64,000 nucleotides of DNA, taken from NCBI RefSeq assembly GCF_020497125.1, contig NC_059076.1:14313951-14377950 (forward strand), in the 5' to 3' direction. Position 1 is the first letter of the stretch. The number at the start of each line of letters is the position of its first letter. Under the pieces are notes generated by a model. That model searched no databases. It saw nothing but the letters and a program-made list of their open reading frames with translations, and was not told the origin of the DNA. Shown one piece after another: positions 11,650 through 23,481 of this stretch. Both the position numbers and the translations under genes were made by a program. Source of the stretch: Mauremys mutica (Eukaryota; Chordata; Testudines; Geoemydidae).

Positions 11650-13080
11650 GACAGCTGAGATGCTTTAAGAGCTGAGGAGCTTTAGGAAATATACGAAAAA
11701 GCGTGAGCCTCACGATCGAATCACGAGCAGATGACATAGGAAATCAGAGCCGTCCTTCCTGGAGAAGCTGAAGTGGGTTTCATGTTTGGGGCCAGACCCG
11801 TAGGTGCTGTAAATGGGGGTCGCTCAAATGATACTAGCTGAGATTCTGTGGTGATGCAGCTTTCACTTGGGGGAATGGGTTGGTTATTGCCCGGGATGGC
11901 AACATTACTTGAACGGTGCCATTTCTTATTTCACCAGGTTGCCTGGGGTGTATCCCACACCCATGAAAGCGTTAATCGTCTCGCAGGTTTTTTTTTTCCA
12001 GGTGACACTGTTCTACTTTCAGGCTCACTGGCTCATCCAATGAGCGTCTGGTCTGGCGATGTCATGCTTATAATTGAAATGCCATGCTGGAGCCTCAGTG
12101 GGTGGAGTCTCGTGGAAACCGTCAGAACTGGTCTCTCCAGCTCGGTGAGCATTCCATCGCCAGTGCTCCTGCAATGGAATTAAAGCTCCGAACGACCCAG
12201 CTAGCTATTTTCTAACCGTGCCTCTCTGGACTGGCTCAGACCCTTGCTCCAAACTCAATGTTGCCTATTGGAAGTTGGGGGGAGAGGGTTAGCTAGGATT
12301 AGTGGGGGATGCCTAAGGCCTCACAAAAGGGTTCCAGTTCGAAGCACCATAAAAATGAAAATGCGTGATGCGGCGCATGACGATAGCTGGTGTTATTAAT
12401 CAGCTCCTCCGCACAAATAATGGACTGTATGTATTGTTTTCCTACAGGCTGACCATTCCATTGGGTGAGCAGCCGCAGCAGCAGCCAAAGCAAAGAACTG
12501 GGGGGAGGGAATAAAATGGGTCCCCCCAGGAGCCACCCTTCCCTGCCAGCCAGCCCAGGACCCATAACTATGCAGGGAAGACACCCCCACTCCCCATCCT
12601 AGGGAAACTAGGACCCAGGCAGTCTGTCCCCTCCCCCACACTCTGTAGCCCTGAAGATTGCAGAGGAGCCAGCAAAAGGCTCCGGCTGGTAGGAACAGAA
12701 GCAGCCAACGCAAGGCCCTTTGCACAGGCAGAGAAGTTACAGTGTTGTCTGGCCTTTTTCTGCCCTTTGCTGATGGGCTGTTTGCTCCAGCCCTCCCCAT
12801 TCCTGCCCAGGCTCGTCACCTCCATGTCACTCCACACCTGCTCCTTACCCTCTTCTCCCCCGACCTACCCTCACTCACCTTCGCTTCAGCGTCCCCTCTC
12901 TCTTCCCTTTTCTTTCCATTGAGCTGACCCGCTCCTTGGAGGCACCACCAGATCAGCTCCTAATTAAACCCACCTTGAAATAAAACCATGGCACTAACAT
13001 GACATTTCCCTCCACCACCTAGCTCATTCTGCATATGTGTGCTGCTCCTCCCCCCACCTGCTGTCTGGCTGGTGTATTTC
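11650..13080. other. Intergenic stretch, no gene recognised
   Basis: No supported gene. Frames overlap on both strands around 12300-12930 in GC-rich sequence, without splice structure or domains. Nothing else is recognised. Confidence 0.4.
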
Positions 13081-13084
13081 AATT

Positions 13085-13200
13085 GAAAGCCCATCAGGGC
13101 AGAGACCGTCCATTACTCTGTGCTTGTGTAGAGAGTACACGGGGGCCTCATTTTGGCTGGGCCTTGGACACAACTGTAATAAATGTGTTCACTAATAATA
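13085..13200 (+). repeat. LINE 3'-tail-like repeat (CR1/L2 type)
   Basis: The segment has the 'catcagggcagagaccgtc ... tgtgctt ... ggccttggacaca ... gtaataaat' order seen at the 3' ends of old LINEs. Related copies lie at 21125-21240 and 28640-28745. It is diverged, so the subfamily is uncertain. Confidence 0.5.
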
Positions 13201-13301
13201 CATGCGTGGAGGAGATGTATTGCAATCACGCATGATGCAAATGTGGATCCCATGTAGCGTTTGCAATTGCTGTTATGCAACATGCCCATGTGACAGATCA
13301 A

Positions 13302-13580
13302 GTACTGACCTGGTTTGATGCCCATATTAATCCCATTCTCACTTCGGATTACTAAATATTCCCTGCATCAGAATTTGGATTTAAATGCAACCTGATGATT
13401 ATAGGTAACAACTGAACTGGACCTGGTTCAAGTCTCTTCAGTAAGGTTTTACACAAAATAAAGTAACTCAAGAAACAAGGTTTTCAGCAGTGAGTTTAAA
13501 TTATATTTGAACGCAACAGGGAATATTTAGTAATCCGAAGTGAGAATGGGATTAATATGGGCATCAAACCAGATCAGTAC
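13302..13580. repeat. 64-bp near-perfect inverted repeat with 151-bp spacer
   Basis: The arm 13302-13365 and the arm 13517-13580 are inverted copies over 64 bp with a single mismatch by eye. The spacer 13366-13516 is AT-rich and non-coding. No target duplication or known transposon ends are evident, so this may be a foldback element or a local inverted duplication. Confidence 0.8.
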
Positions 13581-14076
13581 CTTATCCAGTCATGTATGTT
13601 TTCCTGAGTGAAAGTAGCTGTTAAACACTAGCAGGACAATCTCCAGAAGTGAGACTTAGGAAGTGCTTTAATCAAGTCCCAAAGAACACGTCGTGTAACA
13701 CAGAAGCAGTAGGGCTTGGATTTTCAAATGCATTCAATGTTGGTCCTGTTGAAGTAAATGGTAAAACGCCTGTTGATTTCAGTCGGAACTGTTAGGCCAA
13801 CGCTGACTATGAAAATCCCACCCTGGCTTTCCTAGTGATAGCCTGGGTAACAGAGGGCCATTGCCAGCACTTGAACTGTTTGCACAAAGCCACTGCATTA
13901 TGGGACTGCTTGTGTCACTCATACCAGCCACAGGGTAACTCATTTAGGTCCAGTTTGCACGGCACAATGGAAAGCTCTCTATGTGCACGTTGATGAAACC
14001 AACAGGGTACCTGATCACATAGACCAGTGGACTGCACATGCAGCTCCCGCGCTGTGATGTGGGCTGCGGCCACACA

Positions 14077-14098
14077 ATATATATATATATATATATAC
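14077..14098. repeat. (TA)n microsatellite
   Basis: A run of about ten TA units between 'cacaa' and 'cgg'. It appears to sit inside an older hAT-like repeat (about 14026-14172) whose minus strand begins 'ggtggttctcaacctgcggcc', a phrase typical of that repeat group. Confidence 0.85.
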
Positions 14099-14184
14099 GG
14101 CCTGTATGGCCTGGAGGACATCACATGGGTGGCAGCTGTGTGCTTCCTGGGCCGCAGGTTGAGAACCACCGAGATAGACATTGA

Positions 14185-14460
14185 GCGTACGTCTGCACAG
14201 CATTGAAACACCCACCGCTGGCCCACGTCAGCTGTCTGGGGCTCAGGGCATGGGGCTGCAAAATCGCGGGGTAGATTTTTGGGCTCAGGCTGGAGTCCGG
14301 GTTCTGGGACCCTCCCCCGTCGTGGGGGCCCAGCGCTTGAGTGCCAGCCTGAGCCTGAAAGTCTACACTGCAGTTTTACAGCTACTCAGCACAAGCCCTG
14401 TGAACCCGAGACAGCTGGCATGGGCCAGCTGCGGGTGTTTGATTGCAGTGTAGACACGCC
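14185..14460. mobile_element. MITE with about 40-bp terminal inverted repeats
   Basis: The left end ('gcgtacgtctgcacagcatt', continuing through 'gaaacacccaccgctggccc') and the inverse of the right end ('ggcgtgtctacactgcaatc', continuing 'aaacacccgcagctggccc') align over roughly 40 bp. The internal part is also largely palindromic. The end motif 'gtctacac' is shared with the Harbinger-type elements in this window, but no clear TTA duplication is visible, so the superfamily is uncertain. Confidence 0.7.
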
Positions 14461-14769
14461 TTCCGGGCCCAATTTTTAAAGAAGAAAACCCAAGGTGCAT
14501 GTATCAAAATATGCATTCAATTGCAACTGTACAGCTTCAAGCCGAATTACAGCTGTGCGTGCAAACTGGCCAGCTGCAAAGACAAATTCACCGAACTACC
14601 CCTTTGTGTACGCAGACACCTAATGTGTATGTGCAATTGCAGTCATTGGCAGTGCAACCGACGTCCAGATTGATGTGTGGTTTGGGATCTCACACATGTT
14701 TTAAAACATTGACAGTATCTTTGAAAGGGATGGTTGCATGGATGACAATTACATTTCATTTTCCATCTG

Positions 14770-14948
14770 TGTAGAGGCTTAGCCATTTCAGAGCCACCGT
14801 TCCTAAGCCTCTGACTGGGATGGATGACTGGTAAGTGCCCTGTTCTGTTCATTTCCTATGAAGCATCTGTCACCGGCCACTTGTCAGAAGACAGGATACT
14901 GGGCTAGATGGACCATTGGTCTGACCAGTATGGCCGTTCTTATGTTAA
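14770..14948 (+). mobile_element. CR1 LINE 3' end fragment
   Basis: The segment ends with 'gacaggatactgggctagat', 'ggaccattggtctgacc' and 'atggccgttcttatgtt', which is characteristic of CR1 3' UTRs in sauropsids. It is 5'-truncated with no coding part left. Confidence 0.75.
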
Positions 14949-16099
14949 CTGTAAAAATGGCAAAACCAAAATTCCCCATCCCTATCTGACAATTGGCAAA
15001 GCTCACAAGGGTGCATTCTCTAACGTGCCATCCAGCTTTTTTTAAAATCCCTTTTTAGTCTCACAGCTATTTATACAAACTTCCTGGAAGCCTGAAAGGT
15101 AAATATGTTTTCTTGTCACAGTATGCACTATCTTTCCACATTCCCACAATGCCATTCTGCTATTGCAGAGAGGTACAAAGGTCTTTAGTGTAGAGTGGAT
15201 TGGACGTACTGGAATGCTGGCATTGTTACGGATGCTTTGTTTGTTTTATTTTAAAAATAGAACGCGGCTTATTGATAGTATTTTGTTTTTAACATCTGCA
15301 TGGGCGTGGCAGAGAGATAGGAGGGAAAAAACCTAGGTCAGATTTTGGGCATTCAATATTTAAAGTGTCCCTTTAAGTCTGATGACAGAACTAATTCAAA
15401 TTCTCCTTTAGTTGTATTTAGAGATGAAAAATCCTGTATCCTTTTTTGTGGCAGTTCCATTGTTGTGTTACCAAGATGGAACACGTCGGAGTTATTTTTT
15501 ATTCCGGGCTGGTTTGTTTTGACACTATTTATTCACATCCCTCCGCCGGCACGATGAGGAATAGTACAATATCCCAAACACTGTTAGCTTGTTAAGGCAA
15601 TTTTTCTACACGCTCACATAACATCTAAATACAATCGAACCTCACAGTTCATGTTCATGTTTCTCGACTTGGCTTTCGCCATAAATGAATAGCGTGGAGA
15701 CCTGGGAGGGCGGTTCTTGTCCAAAACCACGGCACAGTTTTGTTCAACTCTGTAATGCAGTTGTCGTGCTTCACCCAAGTGGTGGCTGCAGTTCAGAAGT
15801 GGTTGCAGTGATCCCTGTGCATAGACTATGCCATGCTTTGGAAGCCATGTGATTGGAAGGAGCCCTATGAATGTGAGAGGGCCCTCATACAAAGTGGTCA
15901 GCTAGAACCTATAGAACCAAGGGGGTTTTGGTGAAGATCTTAGAACGCAAAAGTAGGGACTGAAGGCAGTGGAAGCCGCAGATGCTCAGCGCCTCTGAAA
16001 ATCAGGTCAGAAATTTGCACTTGTAATTACTTCGCTCTGCGTTTTCACACCTGTAAACAGTTGTGAGCACAAATCCTGCCACTTACACAGCTGATAGTT
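14949..16099. other. Intergenic stretch, nothing recognised
   Basis: No gene or repeat I can support. Reading frames such as 15345-15557 (plus) and 15892-15614 (minus) lack any family signal. Confidence 0.45.
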
Positions 16100-16345
16100 G
16101 TGAGAGGAAGGATGGTCTGGTGGTTAAGGCATTGGACTGGCACAAGGTTCAATTCCTGGCTCTGCTACAGCCTTCCTGTGAGACCTTGGGCAACTCACGT
16201 AATCACTCTGTACCTCTGGCCCCACTGGTGAAACAGGGATGAGATCACATGCCTACTCCACAGGGGTCTTGTGAGCGGAAAGTCGTGAATGTTTTTGAGG
16301 TGCTCAGACATTACAGTGGTGGGAGCCATATAATAACATTTCCTC
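16100..16345 (+). mobile_element. MIR-like SINE
   Basis: The tRNA-like head ('atggtctggtggttaaggca', 'ggttcaattcctggctctgc') is followed by the CORE-like 'tgagaccttgggcaactcac' and 'gtacctctggccccactg', then a diverged tail. This order is that of MIR/CORE-SINEs. It is old and non-coding. Confidence 0.75.
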
Positions 16346-16779
16346 TCACTTATATAGTGCTTTTCATCCCTCGATCTCAAAGCACTTAGTAGATAGACTA
16401 GACAGGCGTGGCCCTTAAAACTTGCTAATTGTTTTAGCTAACAAAATATGTATTTGAAATTAGTTAGCTGCACTATTCAAGGGCTTGCCTTTAATAAGTA
16501 CAAGGGAATACTTCTGAGGCTGAGGCTAGCTTATCTGTCTTCAGTAAAACTGGCAAGGTTTGAAGGGTCACCATTGGAATGACCTGATTTGTGGTTTCAA
16601 GCCGGTACTTAATTATGGTCTTTGCACTCACAGCTAACTGAGATTTGAAAATTGCATGTGCAAGAAGGATACTATTGCTGAAAAATCTGGTCCAAAAGTG
16701 TCTCTGGCCAAAAGCAGATGGAACTATGTTGATGTTACTGATGTCTGAATTACGCACGAAGAGGTGAATACAGACGGGA
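16346..16779. other. Intergenic stretch, nothing recognised
   Basis: No supported gene; no classifiable repeat. Confidence 0.4.
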
Positions 16780-16862
16780 TCAGAGGAATGGCCAGAGTGG
16801 ATCAGACCAATGGACCATTTGGTTTCGCATCCTGGCCCCCAACAGCGGCCAGTAAAGCAGGT
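16780..16862 (-). mobile_element. CR1 LINE 3' end fragment
   Basis: It reads 'ccagagtggatcagaccaat' then 'ggaccatttggtt...atcctgg', the reverse complement of the CR1 3' phrase seen at 14890-14930. It is a short fragment on the minus strand. Confidence 0.6.
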
Positions 16863-16880
16863 GAAAATTTTTCAGACTAA

Positions 16881-17135
16881 GGTTACACTACAGAGTTTAC
16901 AGCTGCACTGCCTGTAGCGCTGCTCGTGCAGAGCTTGTGCATTGACTTAATTCCTCCAGCCGCTGCGAGTGGCAGTAGCTACGGTGACAGGAGAAGCACT
17001 CCCTGTCCCCGACATAGCATGGCTGTCCACACCTACACTTAGGTCGATGTAACTTATGTTGCTCCGTGGAGTGGCTTATTCACGCCCCCGAGTGACATAA
17101 TTTATACTGACTGAAGCTGAAGTGTGTTCATACCC
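16881..17135. mobile_element. Harbinger-like MITE, TAA-flanked
   Basis: A 255-bp segment flanked by TAA on both sides (16878-16880 and 17136-17138). Its ends (GGTTACACTACAG on the left; inverse of the right GGGTATGAACACACTTCAG) are imperfect inverted repeats of the Harbinger 'acac' type. Because the inverted ends match only partly, confidence is moderate. Confidence 0.5.
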
Positions 17136-17138
17136 TAA

Positions 17139-17610
17139 AAGTTGTTGACATTGTTGAAATTTGTTTGTTTTTTTCCCGGGGGTGGGGGGGGAGAATCATT
17201 CCTTTTTCTATAGTTCAAAAAAAAACCAAACACGTTATTGAAATAGTCATGCTACATTGGCACTGGTATCGCTCAGCATGTCTGAGTGAGAATGCCACAC
17301 ATCTGTCATGCTTCTGTCAGGCTGTACAGCGATAGCAAGTGAACACTGGCTGATATGACAGTGTTTCCCTTCAACCCTCCCGGATACAGTGCTCTAAAAG
17401 GCGCAAGCTTCAGCGACAGGCAAAGCCGGACCTGGAGTAAATGAGGGTAGCTTGCTTCAGGGCGTTGTAACAAGTGAGAGAATGATAGGTATGCATGGCT
17501 TTAGCCAGCAAAGTAGGAGGGATGTAGCTTTGCTTATTAAAGGCCGTCTGACACTTTTGTCCACTGATTGAGCTTAGGTGACTGTGCATGAATATGCAAA
17601 TTCACAGGTG

Positions 17611-17672
<62 letters not shown>

Positions 17673-18711
17673 CACATATCTGCTCACTGTGACTAGTGCT
17701 CCCCTTGCTCATTTCTTATGTTAACCTGCTCACAAGGCATGAAATTGCACCAAACTTGGAGCTGCAAGATTGCAATGATGGTGCACTGGAAAATATTGGA
17801 GCTTGGTATCATTTGATCTACCACTGTTCTGTGCTGACAAATGATAGATGCCTCATTAAACCACTCCATAGCTCAAAGTTATATGCCCCTACACAGACTA
17901 GCAATAGTCCAGGGTGCTTCTGAAGCTCTCTTATAGTAGCATTTTGCAGTATGTATACTATGCCATATGGTTTTAAGGACCAGCTGCTTAGAAAGAGTCT
18001 TTACTGATAAAGACAGCTGGAGAGGGATTTCTTCCTGACAATAATGTAGCTTTCGGATGTGCAACGTTTACCAAAGGATTTGGCCTATTAATCAGTGTCG
18101 TTAGCATACTGATTTAAAAGCTGCCAGGAGTTATTTTAAGGAAACAGTTCTTACACCCATTACTAGAAAAGCCATCAAGGATATGAGAAAGGCAACTCAC
18201 TGTGTTACATTCATAGGACGAAGCTGCCAAAACAAATAACTTTATAGGCACCCATTCGTACCTGATGGCCATTGTAGGAAAAAGGGACTAGCCGAGCAAT
18301 GGTGAAACCTGAATCTTTTCCTGCTGTTGGGAATAAATTGGCATTTTAGTGCTAATAAAAAAAAAAAAAGTGAAATGAGGCTCCTTATTTAAACCAAGTA
18401 GCAAGTCAATCGGTGAGATTCCAAAGGAAAGATCTACACGTGCTTTGTCGTCAGACAGATGTAATTGCTTTATATACATTCGGTTGAGGATTTTTCAAAG
18501 GTGCGCAGCATTGGCCTTCTAAATCCAACTTGGCACCTTTTAAATCCGATCGGAGCCCTTCTGAAAGCTAACCAGAGGCAGGTTAGTTTTATGGGTGTGA
18601 TTAGAAACCAGGGGAAATATTCTGGGCAATAGTCCTAGCTCTGCCCTAGACTCCTGCAGGAGCTTGAGCGAGTAACGACTCTCCTTACGCCTCCCTTTTC
18701 CTCCGTGTCAG
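17139..18711. other. Intergenic stretch with a TA microsatellite
   Basis: No supported gene. It holds the TA repeat at 17614-17665, a poly-A run at about 18358-18369 and a MIR-like scrap near 18601-18720. Nothing else is recognised. Confidence 0.45.
17614..17665. repeat. (TA)n microsatellite
   Basis: About 25 consecutive TA units followed by a short CA-rich tail (gtacacacacata). Such a length is likely polymorphic. Confidence 0.95.
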
Positions 18712-19013
18712 CATTTCCCAAACTTTGGATCCAGCGTGTGCTGCGCAGCGAGAGGTGGCTGCGTGCCCTGCTCCCGCCGGCCCCACGCTGCGCCGTGTGT
18801 GCTGTGACACATCAGCACACTCGCTCCCCGGCACAGGGGGTGTCAGCTGCGCAGTGGGGAGCCCACAGGCCGGGCGAAGCCCAACCCAAAGCTGGGTTGT
18901 TTCTGACCCAACCCACATCCACTGCTTGTAGTCAGGGCCCCTGAAGGCGTGTGTTACCAGCGGTGAGCCCAAAGGAGGTCATGGCATCAAAGAGTCTGGG
19001 AAGCACCACTCTG
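18712..19013. repeat. Possible hAT-type MITE
   Basis: The left edge reads 'catttcccaaactttggatc' and the right edge, inverted, reads as 'agtggtgcttcccagactct', giving imperfect inverted ends enclosing GC-rich sequence. This edge style is common in old hAT elements. No target duplication was confirmed. Several reading frames open on both strands here are by-products of the GC content. Confidence 0.35.
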
Positions 19014-19714
19014 TGAAAAGCGGGGGATCCATGCTAAAAACTCTTCCTCCCAGCGTAGGTGATGTGTGGGCTGGCCCACTGGAATGAAGACACTCAGTCA
19101 CGCAACAGACCTTGCCAGCACTTGCATATTTGATTCATAGTAAAAGCTGGTAACGGGCAGTAATCATTCCGTGTTAAAGGCTGTATGAGGGAAAAATTAG
19201 TACGTTTAAAAAACAATTGTCGTCCGTGACTATTTTTCCTGGAGGACGTAATTACTGTTTAATCTGACTCATGAGACTCTTAACGTATAAGCCTTTACCT
19301 CAGATCAGAACACAGCCACGCGGCAAGCACGGCACCCTGGCAATGGAATCTAGCACATCATGGCAGCCGCTGCAGCCCTTAAACGTACGCTCACCATTTT
19401 ATTTATTGAGTTGACGTTAAAGGACGTGTTTTGGCAAGTATGGAACACATTCCAAGGGTCTTCACCGAGGCCACCACTCCATGTAACCAGAAGAAATCAG
19501 TTTCACAGCACAGTAGGTGACGGAGCTGAGCAAGCGTAGATACTGATGCTGAGGCAACTGGTTCAGAGGCTATGAAATCTGGGGAGCAAAGCGCTCAGCT
19601 CCCATTTTAGGCCTCAAACTCAATCTGAGCTGTATTGAAAAGGTTACCACGAAGTGGCTCACGCTGAGGACTGCTGGGTGTTTAGTTCTATTTGAAAACC
19701 TATCCCTTAGTTAT

Positions 19715-20353
19715 AGGGCCCTACCACATTCACAGCCATGAAAAAGACGTCCTAGACCACAAAATCTGGCCTTTTATGTGCTTTTACCCTACGCTATACT
19801 GATTTCACAGGGGAGACCCGCGTTTCTCAAACTGGGGGTCCTGAACCAAAAGGGAGTTGTAGGGAGATTGCAAGGTTATTTTGGGGAGGGGGGATTGCAG
19901 TGTTGCCACCCTTACTTCCGTGCTTCCTTCAGAGCTGGGTGTCTGGCCACTAACCTCCACTCTCCAGCCACTCAGCTCTGAAGGCAGCACCCTGCCAGCA
20001 GCAGCACAGAATTAAGGTTGGCAATCCCATACCAGGCCATCCTTACTTCTGCGCTGTTGCTGGCGGTGGCTCTGTCTTCAGAGCTGGGCTCCCAGCCAGC
20101 AGCCACCGCTCTCCAGCTGCCCAGCTCTACAGGCAGCATCGCCACCAGCAGCAGCACAGAAGTAAGGGTAGCAGTACCATGACCCCCTACGATAACCTTG
20201 CAACCTCCCCACAACTGCTTTTTGGGTCAGGACCCCTACAATTACACCACTGTGAAATTTCAGATTTAAATAGCTGAAATCATGAAATTTATCATTTTAA
20301 AAAATCCTATGACCAGGAAGTTGACCAAAGTAGACTGTGAATTTGGTAGGGCC
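19715..20353. mobile_element. DNA transposon remnant with inverted ends
   Basis: The left end reads 'gggccctaccacattcacag' and the right end is the inverse of 'cggccctaccaaattcacag', so the element has roughly 20-bp terminal inverted repeats. Inside, a GC-rich core (19830-20240) holds two related units with 'cagctctgaaggcag' / 'cagctctacaggcag' and 'agcagcagcacagaa'. The core is bounded by inverted 'caaactgggggtcctg' and 'caggacccctac' and looks like a second nested palindromic element. There is no coding potential. Confidence 0.6.
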
Positions 20354-22714
20354 GTACTTATTTATGGGCCAAAATGGAACCAGAGCTCCTTAGGAAACCT
20401 GGCCACCCCTGCTTACAGATATTCTGCTGGTCATGGCAATCTACAGCCAGCACTTGTGGATGTCCACATCAAGGCACCTTAAAAGGAAGCTGATTTTCTG
20501 GAAATGCTGTATATCCTCCTGGGAAAATCAGACTTCTTCACGGTGACTCAGACTGGGCCTCCAGCATCACTAGTCATTTTAGCAAGTCCTGGCCATATGC
20601 TTTTGGGAGCTATGTTCAAGTCACCCTACTTGTTCATGAACTAGGAAGGTACTAACTCCTGCCTGTGAGAAGGTATGATAAATGATTTGAGGAGGTATCT
20701 TGCATGAGTAATAGGTGCTGAACAAGTTCACATGGTGCAGGAATACCCTGTGATAGTCAGTTCTCAGGCAGCTTGATTACACAAATTTCCCTTGCACTGC
20801 CCTTCATTCTCAACACGGAGAGAAGGAAACCCTTACCACTGTGTTGAAAATTGTTTGACCACAGCCGTCATTAGAAAAATCAGTTCCAGCCTCTACTGAA
20901 AATTGAGCAAGTGGGCAAACACCCACCTTCCTTCTGCTTTCTCCCATGCTTGGAAGTCATTCCCCATAAACATCCACTTCAAGAGCTACCTTCCACCCTC
21001 TCTTCCGCTGCAATGTCTACAAAAAACCATGAGTTGCTGCACATGACCAGCCTACCTGTCATGCTAGGCTTTGTCTCATACTCCTCTGTCTACAGCCAAC
21101 TGTTGACTTTTGTTTTACACTTACATGGTCCCTGCCTCAAGGGGCTTGCAATCTTTTTGTTGTGTTTGTACAGCCCCTAGCACATGGGGTCCTTGGTTGT
21201 GACTAGGGCTCCTAGGCTTACAGGAATAAAAATAATAACTGATGGGACTTATTCAGCAGGTAGGCAGTAGTCATATGAATGACAGTTTGTGAGGGGAAAG
21301 GGTCATGGCACTTTGAGTCTGAACTGCATATTGTTGCCACAACTATTGAAGCAAAATGGAGACGGCTCACATAAAGCCTGAGACAGGCCAGCCACCTTTT
21401 GTGCCAGCTTTAGTAGCAAGTAACAGCAGAAAATCCACTTGAGGGGGTAGAAAAAAAATGCTGTTTACACAGAGGCCGGTTCCATGCTGCAGTCTTAACC
21501 ATAAAATGTTGCAATACATGTCAGGCAGAGGCTGTCTCCTTGATGCTCAATCCAATTTCACACTCAACTAGGACAGAAGGATTGAGGTACAGAGTGTTTC
21601 CTGGTAATAAGTTTCAGATAAGATAATTAGGGCCTCAAGATTATGTGAAGAAAATAGGAATTTGTTTTATGCTCATATGGTAAAGGCCACTCGGGCAATG
21701 CTAGGGCGTAACATCAAACAGCCCTCCCAAGGGACATACTAGACAATACTTACAGAATCGCTGTCCCAGCCCCCTAAAGCGATGTTGTTTGTAATGGAAG
21801 TGGTTAGTAACATCCAGCCATTAACTTAGAAAAGTCAAGAGATAAGGTTGTACTCGTCCATTCAGCATGACCTTTCCCAGAAAGGTCTCTTATCCCTGCC
21901 CTTGGTGTCACCCGACAAGCAACTACACTTCTGTTTGTCATCTCTGAAATCTTGTCAAAGCCGAAAGAAATAAGGCAGACGCAGGTAACCATATACGGTG
22001 AAAGAGGTGGAGGACACAGGCAGACTAGAACTGGCAAGATACATTTCCAAGTCAAAGGCTAGTTGTGGCTTTAAGGCAACATGCTGACAGACTAATAACC
22101 CTCAAACATTCTGTTTTTCCTGTTCTACCTACCATTTCAAGACTATGATGAGCCACAGTAGAGTGTGCCACTCAACTCATTAAAGAGCTGCAGGATATTA
22201 AAGACTAAATAGTATTCGTCTCTCTACTTTTATTATGCATAGCTTTCCTCCCATTCCCTACTGTCGGGCTGATTGTCTGTACAACGCAAGGTTAGACCTC
22301 CTTCTCCTACATAACAGGAGGCATTAGGTGCAACTCCACCATTCATTAATGCAAGGCTTGGAAGATTAGTTCCTTTTACAGTAGTTACTGAACAAAGTGT
22401 TCCTACTTTACCAAATCAGGGTCTTCCTTTTCCAGGTTTGATTAGAGCAGTGTGTGGGCGAGGCTACAAACCTTTGGAGATCTGTGCTTGTATAACTAGT
22501 TTACTCTTAAAGTTCTTTAGATCATTGGTTTGCAACCTTGCCCATAGAATCTAGAGATCCACAACAGAAAACTGAGAACTTACCCTTCTCATTAAGTCAT
22601 TGTGAACAGGGAGAGGGACTGTAAACACACATTCTTCTCAACCCCTAGCCGAGGGATCAAGTTTCGGGTCACCACTTTTCTTTTATCTCAACACCTGGGA
22701 TCAGAATAAACTAG
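20354..22714. other. Intergenic stretch downstream of AREG
   Basis: No supported gene. A LINE-tail-like repeat lies at 21125-21240; the rest is unclassified. Confidence 0.45.
21125..21240 (+). repeat. LINE 3'-tail-like repeat (CR1/L2 type)
   Basis: It contains 'tttgtacagcccctagcaca', 'tggggtccttggttgtgact' and a final 'aataaaaataataa' tail, the standard ending of a group of old LINE tails in sauropsid genomes. Confidence 0.6.
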
Positions 22715-22934
22715 ACTATTTACGTAAAAAGAAGTTTAATTATAAAATAAATAAGTTTCCTTTATGTTGTGCACATACCTTAAATATTAAATACAGTAAT
22801 AAATATTTACAATAGTATAAAACTCTGTACTTACATACTTACAGAAATTAAACTTAATTTAGCAGTTTTGCTTAACCATCAGAAAAGATTTTTTCTATTA
22901 AGCCTTTGAAATAAATTATAAACATACTTGACTC
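22715..22934 (-). other. AREG: AREG 3'UTR exon (putative exon 6), AU-rich
   Basis: On the minus strand a good acceptor (TTGCATTCTTTTCAG) precedes 22934. The following 200 bases are very AU-rich, with several ATTTA pentamers and the phrase 'attgtaaatatttatt ... ttatttattttataattaaa'. This resembles the end of mammalian AREG mRNAs as I recall them, including a terminal ATTAAA signal followed by 'cttcttttt'. AU-rich elements in AREG mRNA are known to confer instability. The start of this exon is less certain than its end, and the splice from exon 5 (donor at 26342) is inferred. Confidence 0.65.
22735..22740 (-). terminator. AREG: AREG poly(A) signal ATTAAA
   Basis: ATTAAA on the minus strand, placed at the end of the AU-rich segment. 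The cleavage site is expected 10-25 bases further, near 22715. The position relative to the AU-rich motifs matches that in mammalian AREG as recalled. Confidence 0.6.
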
Positions 22935-23481
22935 CTGAAAAGAATGCAATACTTCACGCACAAGATTTGGTTTGAATCTGTTAGGGAAATTTCTCAAATG
23001 AGATCATAAGGACACAAGTCAGCAAAAGGAGATTAAGACAAAGTACTTTAGAAGATTCTGTGCATTTCAAGGGGGAAAAAAAATCACAATAATGTTGATT
23101 GTTGATATTCAGCAAGCAGTAGCATCTGACTCTAGCTCTTCTCCAGAAGAGGGGTTCTCCATTACTGAGACTAGAAAACATTTTATATCTTTTATTACTT
23201 CAGGTTTAGTTGGAAGTGCCAAGATCTGGAAGCCCAGGGAGGAAGCTCTGGACAATGAGATCATAGACAGAAACGACTAATAAATTAACTGGCAGAGGTT
23301 CTGTAACAAGACCCAAGAAATGGGTTTGATTCCACATTTTTTGGAAGTTCAGAGTGCTCATGTTTTCTTTAATGAGTATCTTAGCTGGGGCAACAGGACC
23401 TAGTTCTTGATCTTATGAACTTAAATTAGAAAAGGTTTTCGTTGTCTCCAGGCTTTTCCTTCTAGTACATTGGACAATCTA

